64,000 nt of DNA from Oceanococcus sp041619555 (lineage in GTDB: Bacteria > Pseudomonadota > Gammaproteobacteria > Nevskiales > Oceanococcaceae). The notes beneath the pieces are model-generated. The model was not told the DNA's origin. It saw only the letters and a list, made by a program, of their open reading frames with translations, and searched no databases. The DNA lies in contig JBFKDQ010000005.1 of NCBI GenBank assembly GCA_041619555.1, forward strand, positions 46,023-110,022. The letters are read 5' to 3'. Shown piece after piece: positions 1 through 8,294 of the stretch. A program made the translations under genes and the position numbers. Numbering within the stretch: position 1 is the stretch's first letter; the number at the start of each line of letters is the position of its first letter.

Positions 1-2
1 CG

Positions 3-113
3 GCGCCGATCAAGTTGGTGCAGGACGGCTTCGAACGTCATGCCGCCGCGCTCAAGCGCTATTGTGAAGAAACCCGGCAAGACGCCGATGAGGCGCCGGA
101 ATCTGCCGGCTGA
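3..113 (+). CDS. C-terminal end of an unidentified protein (5' truncated by window)
   Basis: An open frame runs from the first bases of the window to a TGA at 111-113 and gives 36 residues of charged, Ala/Glu-rich sequence (it contains LVQDGFERHAAALKRYCEE). The composition looks like a helical C-terminal tail. The segment is too short to assign a family. It is convergent with the MarC-family gene, whose stop lies 20 bases downstream. Confidence 0.45.
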   Translation, partial: APIKLVQDGFERHAAALKRYCEETRQDADEAPESAG

Positions 114-132
114 GCGGCAGGTCCTGCCGCGA

Positions 133-771
133 TCAGAATTTGTCCGACCAGGCCAGGGTCCCGCGCATGATCATTTCCACCGAAATCGTGCCGACGAACA
201 GGGCCGTGATCCGGCCCGCGACCGCGATGTAGCGATCCACCAAGGGCTCGTTGCGCAGGCTGACAAAGTCATGCAGGGCCTTGAGCAGCAACATGACCCC
301 GACCGACACCAGCACCGCCACATTGATGCAGAGCACGGCAGGCAATGGCCCATGCTCCTGCCCGATCAACACGCTGGCACTGATCGTGCCAGGGCCAATC
401 AGCACCGGCATGGCAATCGAGCCGGCCAGATGGCGCGATTCTCCCCGCAGGATTTCGATCGCCTCCGGGCCCTTGAACACGAACTGCAGTCCGATCAGCA
501 AGAACACGATGCCACCGAAGATCTGAAACGAGGCGAACTCGGCTCTGACCAGGGTCGAGAAGATCACATCGCCCAGCACGGCAAAGCAGGAGAACACCAC
601 CGCTGCGATCAGGCCGGCCCGGATCAGCACCCGGTCGAAAGCACGCCGCTCAAGCTTCTTGACCACGTCGACCAGATAGACGATGACCAGAAAAGGATTC
701 AGCAACACCAGCAGCAAGGCTGCCGACTTGATGTATTCACTCACGTCGAACTCCAAAGGAAAAGTGTGCAT
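133..771 (-). CDS. MarC family integral membrane protein
   Basis: A 212-residue, strongly hydrophobic protein with about six predicted membrane segments, the usual size of the MarC/UPF0056 family. Recognisable family features are the early LLLVLLNPFLVI segment with its Asn-Pro, and the middle MPVLIGPGTISA block resembling the conserved P-x-x-GPG-x-I motif. Family members are inner-membrane proteins of unresolved function; the older link to multiple antibiotic resistance was not upheld, and transport or small-molecule export is only inferred. It lies 33 bp downstream of rsgA on the same strand and may share its transcript. No clear Shine-Dalgarno precedes the ATG. Confidence 0.85.
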   Translation of the reverse strand: MHTFPLEFDVSEYIKSAALLLVLLNPFLVIVYLVDVVKKLERRAFDRVLIRAGLIAAVVFSCFAVLGDVIFSTLVRAEFASFQIFGGIVFLLIGLQFVFKGPEAIEILRGESRHLAGSIAMPVLIGPGTISASVLIGQEHGPLPAVLCINVAVLVSVGVMLLLKALHDFVSLRNEPLVDRYIAVAGRITALFVGTISVEMIMRGTLAWSDKF

Positions 772-804
772 GGTCGAAAATCTGCTCTAGGCCGCAGACC
801 GATC

Positions 805-1896
805 TCAGGAGCGCCGCCCCTTGTTGCCACGCGCCTGCTTCTGGAAGCGTTTCTGGCTGCGACTCGGCTTGTCCGCGGTCGCCTTGCGCGCGGCGATCCC
901 GGCCTGATTCGTGGCCTGCTCCAGCCGCAAGTGGCTGTAGCTATGCCAACGCCGCGGGTCCAGATCTCCGCCATCGATCGCCGCACGGATGGCACAACCT
1001 GGTTCACCCAGGTGCGCGCAATCCGTGAATTTGCAGCGATCAACAAAGGGCATCACATCCGCGAACAGGATCGCCAGCCCCTGCTCGCAACCGGGCAACT
1101 GAACCTCACGCATGCCAGGCGTATCAATAATCAGGCCGCCCCGGCGCAGCCGGTGCATCGAACGCGCGGTCGTCGTATGCCGACCCTTGGCATCCGCCGC
1201 GCGCGCCGCGCCGGTATCCTGGCCCTGACCCGCAGATGCACCAGTCAGCTGATTGCTCAGGGTGGATTTGCCGACCCCTGAAGAACCGACCATCGCGATG
1301 GTTTGCCCGGGCCCGCACCATTCCTCCAGCCTGGCCACCTCGCTGGTGTCCTTCGCATTAAGGGCACAGACCGAAAGCCCATCCAGCAGCCCCCGGGCCT
1401 GGGCCAGATACGGCTGCGGGTCAGGACAATAATCGGCCTTGGTCAGAATGACAACCGGCCTGACCCTGGCTTGCAGCGCGAGCAGAAGATACCTCTCGAT
1501 CCGCTCCAGACTGAAATCCGCATTGCAGGAACTGACGATAAACAGGAAATCCACGTTTGCCGCAATCAGCTGTTCATCCGCACGCTCGCCCGCCGCCCTG
1601 CGTTTGATGCAACTGAATCGGGGCAGACGCCGCAAGGGCAGTGTCTGCCCGCAGGCATCAGCCCCCAGCAGCAGCCAGTCTCCGACCGCGAGATCGTAGG
1701 ACTTGCCGTACAGGGCCAGATCCACGTCATGGATCCCTTCCGCGGACCACAGCACCGCCCTGCCCCGCTCAATGCGAGCAATCCTCGCCAGCCATTGGCC
1801 CGGCAGGACCTTATCCAACGCATCTTGCCAGCGCGGACCAAAGCCCAGTTCGGCCAGGCTGCAGTTGACCGCCCCGGCGGCAGATTCCGGCGCCAT
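805..1896 (-). CDS. rsgA: Small ribosomal subunit biogenesis GTPase RsgA
   Basis: RsgA (YjeQ/EngC) is a circularly permuted GTPase that acts late in 30S subunit maturation. The 363-residue protein shows the permuted order of motifs: TKAD (G4) comes first, then GSSGVGKST (P-loop, G1) and DTPGMRE (G3). The C-terminal zinc knuckle has the typical spacing (CKFTDCAHLGEPGC). The tail is Lys/Arg-rich, as in many RsgA proteins. Two ATGs are adjacent (1899 and 1896); I prefer the second because the upstream GGAGG then sits six bases away. The MarC-family gene follows on the same strand. Confidence 0.95.
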   Translation of the reverse strand: MAPESAAGAVNCSLAELGFGPRWQDALDKVLPGQWLARIARIERGRAVLWSAEGIHDVDLALYGKSYDLAVGDWLLLGADACGQTLPLRRLPRFSCIKRRAAGERADEQLIAANVDFLFIVSSCNADFSLERIERYLLLALQARVRPVVILTKADYCPDPQPYLAQARGLLDGLSVCALNAKDTSEVARLEEWCGPGQTIAMVGSSGVGKSTLSNQLTGASAGQGQDTGAARAADAKGRHTTTARSMHRLRRGGLIIDTPGMREVQLPGCEQGLAILFADVMPFVDRCKFTDCAHLGEPGCAIRAAIDGGDLDPRRWHSYSHLRLEQATNQAGIAARKATADKPSRSQKRFQKQARGNKGRRS

Positions 1897-2011
1897 CATC
1901 CGCCTCCGGCGCGGCCAAGCCTTCCAGGCAACAGGGCCGGGCAGCCGCAGTCCACCAGCGCGCAGCCCGGCGCGGCCAACCCACGCCCCTGCGCAACCAA
2001 CGCCACACTCT

Positions 2012-5000
2012 TCAATCCAGGGCCTCCACCGCCGGATCGACCACTTCGGACGCTTGCGCCGTAGAAGCGAGATACAGTTCCAGGAACTTGTCCCGCGGCA
2101 CGGCCGGACTCATCAGATAGCCCTGGAATTCGTCACAGCCCATCTTTTCCAGCAGCCAGCGCTGGCTTTCCGTTTCCACCCCTTCGGCCACGGTCTTGAT
2201 GCCGAGGCTTTCGGCCAGCGCCACGATCGCGCGGCAGATCGCCGCGCGATCCGGATCGCTGTCGACATCACGCACAAACTGGCGATCAATTTTCAAAGTA
2301 TTGATGGAGAAATTCTGCAGATGGGTCAAGGAGGAATAGCCCGTCCCAAAGTCATCCAGCGCGATCGAGAAACCCTTGTGCTTGAGATCATCAACCACCT
2401 GCCGGGCCTTGTCCATGTCGCGCATCAAGCCGGATTCGGTCAGCTCGATTTCCATCACGCCGGGACGGATTCCATAACGCCGGCAGTGCTCCGCAAAGGT
2501 GTGAACGACGCGATCATCGTTCAGGTTCACGCCGGACACATTGACCGCGATACGGACCTGCTTGCCGGACTTCTGCAGCCAATGACGCAGATCATGACAG
2601 GCCCGCTGTATCACCCAGCAGTCGAGATCAAAGATCAGATCGGATTCCTCCGCCAGGGTGACGAACTCGACCGGAGAAATCCATCCACGCTGCTGATCAT
2701 GCCAGCGCAGCAAGGCCTCGGCACCGGTAATCCGCCCTTTGAAGTCATACTTCGGCTGATATTGCAGTTCCAGCTGATCGGTTTCGATCGCGATGCGCAG
2801 GCGCGACTCCAGGTCCAGCCGCGCGGCGGCTCGGGCAGTCATGTCCTTGTCATACACCAGCAGTCCGGTCTTGCGGTGCCGCGCCTGTTCGTAGGCCGCA
2901 GTGGACGCGAACTTCATCATCGAAGCGATGTCTTCGGCATGCTCGGGATAGGTCGCGATGCCAATGGACAGAGAAACCGGCACCCGATGCTCGCCAATCA
3001 AGATGGGCAGTGCAACCAGGGCATTGAAACGCTCCGCCAACGTGACCGCATAGGTTTCGGCGAAGTCATCGCGAACGAAAATCGCAAATTCGGCCCCTTC
3101 GATGCGCGCCAGATCCTGGCCGACGGCCTCGGCGCAATTGTCATGCGTCAGGCGCATGAAATTCGCGACCAGGCTGCGCAGAAGATCATCCTTGCCTTTG
3201 CTGCCCAGGGTATCGGTGATCTGTTTCGGAATTGCGACGACCACACTCATGACGGCAAGGGACTCGCCTTTCGCCTTGGCCTGGCGCAAGGCATTCTCGG
3301 CCCGGAGGGTGAAAAGATCACAGTTGGGCAGCCCGGTGAGGGGATCGTAATAGGCCAACTGGTTCAATCTCGCTTTGCGCTCCTGGTTCTTGAAATTGAT
3401 CCGCAGGAACAGCCACAGCAGCAGCAACACGACGATACTGTAAAGGCCGTAGGCCCACCAGGTCGCCCAGGGCGCTGAAAGCACCGTGATTTTCAATTCC
3501 AGGGCCTGTTCCGACCAGACCCCCTCGCTGTTGGAACCACGCACCCGGAAAACATACTCGCCGGCATCCAGATCGGTATAGGTGGCGCTGCGGCGCACGC
3601 TCGGCGCGCTCCAGCGACGATCGAAGCCCTCCAGCAGAACCGAATACAGATTCTTGTCCGGCGCCGCGAAATCCAGCGCTGCGTATTCCAGGGTCACCAC
3701 GTCGTCGTCATGCTCAAGCACCAGCGACCGCAGGCGCGGCACGGGCACATTCAGCTGTGCCGGCTTGTTGAACTTCTCCACTTGGGTCAGCACCAGTTTC
3801 GGGGCCGCCGTACGATTCTCGACTGCAGGCGGATCGACGATGTTGTAACCGCCGGCGCCACCGAAATACAGCAAGCCATTGCGCGACGCGAAATGCGCGC
3901 CGAAATTGAATTCATCGCCGAACAGGCCATGCTCCTGATGGAAGACCCGCACGCGTCGGCTTTCCGGGTCCAGGCGCATCAGTCCCTTGTTGCTGCTGAG
4001 CCAGAGCTGGCCGCCGCCATCGGCGCGGATGCCATAGATCACGTTGCTCGACAGTCCGTTGCCGGTGGTGAACCGCCGCACGACCGGCGAACCACTCATC
4101 AGCGCCTCGCGTCCCAGCACCGCGACACCATGGCCGGCGGTACCGAGCCAGACATCTCCCCGCGGATCGACATGGATGCTGTAGATGGTTTCCGATGGCA
4201 GGCTGGCGGCATTCGCGGCCACTGCACGAAACCGGGTGATCTCGCCGTTGCCAGTGTTCAGTCGCGCCAACCCGAGATCTTCGGTACCGATCCAGATCTC
4301 CCCCTCCGGCCCGCCGGCCAGGGCGGTGGCCCGGCTGGTCACCAGGTCCGTATGGGGGCCGCCCCAGGCCACCCGACGGATCTGCCCGGACTCCGCATCG
4401 ATGCGGCTGACGCCACCATTGTACGTGCCGGCCCAGATCGAGCCATCGGCGCTTTCCAGCAAGGACATGACGCCAGGACTACCCAGCGCATGCGGATCAT
4501 CGCGACCGATGGGAAAGCCTTGCAGCCGCCCGGTTTCCGGCTCATACCGATACAGGCCCTGCAACTGAGTGCCAATCCAGATGCGCCCACGCCGATCCCG
4601 CAGCAAAGACATGATGCGGGCATCAGCCAGGGCATCGACTTGCGCGTTCAAGGGCAAGTCACCCAACAGGCGCCCGAAGGCATCCAGTCGCAGCAGACCC
4701 CGACCGATGGTGCCGAGCCAGATCTCTCCATCTGGCCCGTCGGCGAATGCATTCACATGAGCCCCGGACAACCAGGTCGGCAGACGGGCACCGAGCGACC
4801 AGCTGCGTGGGTTCCACCGGGAAACGCCACCGCCACGGGTGCCGATCCAGACCAGATCATTGGCATCCTGATGGATCGACATGGCGTAATCATTGGACAA
4901 GCTGTAGGGGTCTGCCGGATTGTGCCGAATCTGCCTGAACGTCTGTGTCGCCGGATCCAGAACACTGACTCCATTCTGGGTGGCAAACCAGATCTGTCCG

Positions 5001-5866
5001 CTGCGATCTTCCAGAATGTCCTGAATCAGACCGGACAGCACCCCGTTCGCGCCGGCTTCGGCACTGGGATAGTTGACGAAACCACGCCCCTCAGGCTCCC
5101 AGCGCGATGCACCGGCATCGCTGGTGCCGATCCACAGCCGCCCCTCAGCACCGGCATGCAGGGCGTAAATCTGGTCGCTGAGCAGACTGGACGGATCGCC
5201 GGGATCATGCCGAAAAATTTCGACCGACCGCCGGTCCGCATCGATCCGGTTAAGACCATTGCGGGTGCCCACCCAGACCGCGCCATCCTCTGATTCGGCA
5301 ATGGCGGTCACGAAGTTGCCGCTCAGACCGAGCGCAGCCTGACGATCGGCGACATATTCGCCAATCAAATTGCCATCCGCATCCAGCACATACACGCCGG
5401 CGCCGCGGGTGCCTACCCAGATCGTGCCATCACGGGCGATGACCAGCGCGGTGCTCCGCCGTCGTTCGAGTTGCGCGGTCCCGGTCTTGACCAGGAACGA
5501 CTGGAACTCGTCATGATCGCGGCGCCAGCGCACCACCCCGGCTTCATTGCTTGCCAGCCACAAATCGCCACGCGCATCTTCGACAATCTTCCAGATGTAA
5601 TCACTGGCCAGACCATCGCTGCCAAAGCGGTCGCGGTAATAGGTCTTGACCGTATAGCCATCAAAGCGATTGAGCCCGTTCTCCGTCGCCAGCCAGATGA
5701 AGCCGTGGGAGTCCTGCAGGATGTCGAGCACCGTATTCTGGCTCAGCCCTTGGCGCACGCCTAGGCGCTCGAACACATAGGGCGCGTCATCGTTGGCCCA
5801 ACCCGGCATACAGGCGAACCATAGCAAGCAGATCCCGCTGACCAGGCGCCATACACACGGAAGCAT
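2012..5866 (-). CDS. Periplasmic two-component-propeller / degenerate GGDEF / EAL protein
   Basis: A predicted membrane sensor of cyclic-di-GMP turnover, 1284 residues. The start at 5866 gives a good signal peptide ending in PGWA. About 700 residues of regulator-propeller repeats follow (many copies of IWIGT-, VWLGT- or IWFAT-like blades), then a Y_Y_Y domain, one membrane segment near residue 805, a GGDEF domain and an EAL domain. The GGDEF signature reads IEGAEF, so cyclase activity is unlikely. The EAL domain keeps EALLR, the Asn of NVSG, the Glu of ELTE, DDFGTGYSS, the Lys of LKIDRQF and EGVE, so phosphodiesterase activity is plausible. An upstream in-frame ATG at 6172 would overlap the divergent protease gene and lacks a signal peptide, so I rejected it. 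The ligand is unknown. Confidence 0.9.
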   Translation of the reverse strand: MLPCVWRLVSGICLLWFACMPGWANDDAPYVFERLGVRQGLSQNTVLDILQDSHGFIWLATENGLNRFDGYTVKTYYRDRFGSDGLASDYIWKIVEDARGDLWLASNEAGVVRWRRDHDEFQSFLVKTGTAQLERRRSTALVIARDGTIWVGTRGAGVYVLDADGNLIGEYVADRQAALGLSGNFVTAIAESEDGAVWVGTRNGLNRIDADRRSVEIFRHDPGDPSSLLSDQIYALHAGAEGRLWIGTSDAGASRWEPEGRGFVNYPSAEAGANGVLSGLIQDILEDRSGQIWFATQNGVSVLDPATQTFRQIRHNPADPYSLSNDYAMSIHQDANDLVWIGTRGGGVSRWNPRSWSLGARLPTWLSGAHVNAFADGPDGEIWLGTIGRGLLRLDAFGRLLGDLPLNAQVDALADARIMSLLRDRRGRIWIGTQLQGLYRYEPETGRLQGFPIGRDDPHALGSPGVMSLLESADGSIWAGTYNGGVSRIDAESGQIRRVAWGGPHTDLVTSRATALAGGPEGEIWIGTEDLGLARLNTGNGEITRFRAVAANAASLPSETIYSIHVDPRGDVWLGTAGHGVAVLGREALMSGSPVVRRFTTGNGLSSNVIYGIRADGGGQLWLSSNKGLMRLDPESRRVRVFHQEHGLFGDEFNFGAHFASRNGLLYFGGAGGYNIVDPPAVENRTAAPKLVLTQVEKFNKPAQLNVPVPRLRSLVLEHDDDVVTLEYAALDFAAPDKNLYSVLLEGFDRRWSAPSVRRSATYTDLDAGEYVFRVRGSNSEGVWSEQALELKITVLSAPWATWWAYGLYSIVVLLLLWLFLRINFKNQERKARLNQLAYYDPLTGLPNCDLFTLRAENALRQAKAKGESLAVMSVVVAIPKQITDTLGSKGKDDLLRSLVANFMRLTHDNCAEAVGQDLARIEGAEFAIFVRDDFAETYAVTLAERFNALVALPILIGEHRVPVSLSIGIATYPEHAEDIASMMKFASTAAYEQARHRKTGLLVYDKDMTARAAARLDLESRLRIAIETDQLELQYQPKYDFKGRITGAEALLRWHDQQRGWISPVEFVTLAEESDLIFDLDCWVIQRACHDLRHWLQKSGKQVRIAVNVSGVNLNDDRVVHTFAEHCRRYGIRPGVMEIELTESGLMRDMDKARQVVDDLKHKGFSIALDDFGTGYSSLTHLQNFSINTLKIDRQFVRDVDSDPDRAAICRAIVALAESLGIKTVAEGVETESQRWLLEKMGCDEFQGYLMSPAVPRDKFLELYLASTAQASEVVDPAVEALD

Positions 5867-6158
5867 TGTGTCGGCGCCATCAGTTGGTCGAGCAGATCCG
5901 CGTGGACTGCAATCTTCGGTTTGCGCAATTGAAAGCATAGAAAGGGACTGGCCGCGGCGCGGAACACAGGCCGCACGGCAATAATAATGTTGCAGTGTAA
6001 AGCCTAGCCCGCAGAGGAACAAACAAAACCCCACAGCCCTGCAAACCCCATGCCGTTGGTCGGTGCCATCGTCTTTCTGCTGGACCTGAGCGGCAAGCTT
6101 CAGTAGGATCAGAACAAATGTCCCGTACTGCATCCGTGCTACGAAGCGAACCAGAAAA

Positions 6159-8018
6159 ATGAAAATCGCCAAACTGTTTATTCTCTGCTCAAGCGTGGTT
6201 CTGCTTGGCGATCAGCTCAGCTCCGCCACAGCTGTTCCGCAGAGCAGCGGCCAGCAGGTTGCCGCCCAGCTGACCTATCTGGTGCAGGCCGAGACCGCAA
6301 CCGCCGCCGCATCTGCGGTCAAGACCGTATCCGGCCAGATCATCAGTCAGCTCGAGGTCATCGACGCGGTCGCCGCCAGACTGGATCCGGCGCAGGTCGA
6401 CCGCCTCCGCAAGGCCGGTCTGAGGCTTCATGAAAATCGGCAGATGAAACTTGCAGGAGACCTTTCCGAGGGCTCTGCGGAAGGAAAAAACAGCATTGCT
6501 GATTACGTGGCCTGGATTCAGGCCGACCGTCTGCATGCCGAAGGCATCGACGGCAGCGGCGTCACGGTCGCGTTTCTCGACACCGGTGTCTGGGAGAAGG
6601 TCGCCAAGAAAGCCGAGTTTCTCGCCTGGGCGGACACCAGCGGGGATGCCACCGGCGAAGAGAACCTGGACGGAAACGCATGGAAAAACGTCAGCGATGA
6701 GAACGGTCATGGCAGCCATGTCGCCTCGGTGGTCACCGGCAACCGCAACGAGCCCAGCGGCAAGGTGAAAGGCGTCGCCCCAGGCGCACGCTTGGTCATG
6801 GTGCGTGCCTTTGATGCCGAGGGTAGCGGCTCCTACCTAGATGTCGTTGAAGGCATCGACTGGGTTGTTCGCAACAAGGCGGCTTTGGGCATCGATGTGC
6901 TCAATCTGTCATTTGGCGCCGAGCCCATATCGTATTATTGGGAAGATCCGGTCAACCAGGCGGTGATGGCCGCATGGGCAGCCGGCATCGTCGTGGTCGC
7001 CTCCGCCGGTAATACCGGCCCGGAGCCGATGACGATCGGCGTACCCGGCAATGTGCCCTATGTCATCACAGTGGGTGCGGCGGGCGATGGCCTGACCCCG
7101 ACAGACGCCAGCGACGATCATCTCAGTCACTTTTCATCGACCGGACCGACAATCGAAGGTTTCGTCAAGCCGGAACTGATTGCGCCGGGCGAATATATTC
7201 TGGCGCGCATGGATCCTGACAGTAGCATCGCGAACGAGCACTACCAGAACCCGACCGACGAAGAAAAGGCGCTGCCGGAGACGTACTACCGCATGTCAGG
7301 CACCTCGCAGTCGGCCGCCATCGTCAGCGGTGCGGTTGCGCTGATGCTGCAGGCCGAACCCGGTTTACGCCCCGATGAAGTCAAATGCCGTCTGATGAGC
7401 AGCGCCAGAGCCGCGATGAGATCCGCAGAGTCGCCGCTGTTCTCGATCTTCCAGCAAGGCGCGGGACTGATCGATGCGTATGCCGCGGTCTACAGTCAGG
7501 CCAATGCTTGCGCCAATATCGGCCTGGATGTCAACGCCGAACTGCGAAGCGAAGCCCATTTCGGTGGCCTTGCCGCTTTCGATGAAAACAGCGGCGAATA
7601 TTTTCTTCGCGACCCCTCCGACAGCAGTGGCAACAGCCGAATCGAAGCTGAGGCCTATACCTGGGACGGCCAGTACAGTTTCAGCCAGGGTTACACCTGG
7701 GGAGGCCATAACATGATGAGTCAGGGGTACACCTGGGGTGGTCACAACAGCTTCAGCCAGGGTTATACCTGGGGTGGCCACAACATCACGATGAATGGCT
7801 ACACCTGGGGTGGTCACAATGGCGTCAGCCTCGGCTATACCTGGGGTGGTCACAATGGCGTCAGCCTCGGCTATACCTGGGGCGGCCACAACGGCACCAT
7901 CTCCGGCTACACCTGGGGCGGTCATAATGTCGCCGTCACCGGCACGGCAGAGCAAAGTTCCCAGCCGGACACCAGCATCAGCATCAATCGCTGGGTCGAG
8001 CCTGAACCCCGCCCCTAA
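6159..8018 (+). CDS. Secreted S8 (subtilisin-like) serine protease with C-terminal YTWGGHN repeats
   Basis: A 619-residue secreted protease. A signal peptide covers about residues 1-25, followed by a propeptide-like region to about 125. The catalytic triad is Asp141 (VAFLDTG), His184 (NGHGSH) and Ser382 (SGTSQS), with oxyanion Asn284 (SAGN). After the catalytic domain and a roughly 100-residue linker, residues 499-594 are eight tandem 12-residue units with the core GYTWGGHN; the first unit is degenerate (AYTWDGQY). No membrane anchor or sorting signal follows. The gene stands alone, divergent from the propeller/EAL gene. The ATG is weakly supported by a ribosome site but gives the signal peptide. 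Confidence 0.92.
   Translation: MKIAKLFILCSSVVLLGDQLSSATAVPQSSGQQVAAQLTYLVQAETATAAASAVKTVSGQIISQLEVIDAVAARLDPAQVDRLRKAGLRLHENRQMKLAGDLSEGSAEGKNSIADYVAWIQADRLHAEGIDGSGVTVAFLDTGVWEKVAKKAEFLAWADTSGDATGEENLDGNAWKNVSDENGHGSHVASVVTGNRNEPSGKVKGVAPGARLVMVRAFDAEGSGSYLDVVEGIDWVVRNKAALGIDVLNLSFGAEPISYYWEDPVNQAVMAAWAAGIVVVASAGNTGPEPMTIGVPGNVPYVITVGAAGDGLTPTDASDDHLSHFSSTGPTIEGFVKPELIAPGEYILARMDPDSSIANEHYQNPTDEEKALPETYYRMSGTSQSAAIVSGAVALMLQAEPGLRPDEVKCRLMSSARAAMRSAESPLFSIFQQGAGLIDAYAAVYSQANACANIGLDVNAELRSEAHFGGLAAFDENSGEYFLRDPSDSSGNSRIEAEAYTWDGQYSFSQGYTWGGHNMMSQGYTWGGHNSFSQGYTWGGHNITMNGYTWGGHNGVSLGYTWGGHNGVSLGYTWGGHNGTISGYTWGGHNVAVTGTAEQSSQPDTSISINRWVEPEPRP
7653..7940 (+). repeat. Eight in-frame 36-bp tandem repeats encoding GYTWGGHN units
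   Basis: Exactly 288 bases divide into eight 36-base units inside the subtilase gene. Each unit encodes GYTWGGHN plus four variable residues (MMSQ, SFSQ, ITMN, GVSL, GVSL, GTIS and so on). Units five and six encode identical residues and are almost identical at the DNA level, which suggests recent duplication. The first unit is diverged. Confidence 0.95.
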
Positions 8019-8064
8019 GAACCAATCAAGCAGCCAACCAGGCCGCTAGCTCGCATTGGCAACT

Positions 8065-8087
8065 CGCCCACCCGGCACGGGTGGGCG
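8065..8087. terminator. Perfect 10-bp GC-rich hairpin after the protease gene
   Basis: The arms CGCCCACCCG (8065-8074) and CGGGTGGGCG (8078-8087) are exact complements around a 3-base loop. The hairpin lies 46 bases past the protease stop. No T-tract follows, so intrinsic termination is uncertain. Confidence 0.4.
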
Positions 8088-8181
8088 GCGCAGAACACGA
8101 CGAATCCCAGTGTCCTGCTAGGGGGGTATCCGGGCGTATTTCGCCACTTCGGATTCCTGTCGAACCGAATTCAAGTTAGAA

Positions 8182-8197
8182 TTAAACGATCGGTTAA
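8182..8197. promoter_or_regulatory. Candidate TetR-type operator upstream of the thiolase gene
   Basis: TTAAACGATCGGTTAA is a 16-bp palindrome with a single mismatched base pair between its arms, 97 bp upstream of the thiolase ATG in a locally AT-rich stretch. The AAAC-N4-GGTT core resembles operators of PsrA/FadR-like TetR repressors of fatty-acid oxidation. No cognate regulator is adjacent, so the assignment is inference. Confidence 0.35.
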
Positions 8198-8294
8198 GCC
8201 GACCTCGGCCCTGCGAAGCTAATGCCTGGGTCCGGCCATTTCCCTGGCCAGGGTCCATCACACCAGCACCTCACAACTTTCAGGAGAAAACACC

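Noticed and set aside
40..1281. 413-codon open frame on the plus strand over the MarC-family gene and rsgA
   Set aside because: It lies antisense to clear genes, has shadow-type composition (Arg/Gln/His/Pro-rich) and no domain.
1703..3478. 591-codon plus-strand frame antisense to the EAL gene
   Set aside because: It is opposite the well-supported EAL/GGDEF region and encodes nothing recognisable; high GC explains it.
3710..5293. 527-codon plus-strand frame antisense to the propeller
   Set aside because: A shadow of the repeated propeller blades, with repetitive low-complexity translation.
7653..7940. CRISPR-like direct repeats
   Set aside because: Units are contiguous, in frame and without unique spacers, and encode a protein repeat.
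7365..7955. 196-codon minus-strand frame across the subtilase repeats, itself repetitive
   Set aside because: It only mirrors the 36-bp coding repeats; the plus strand has an intact catalytic triad and signal peptide.
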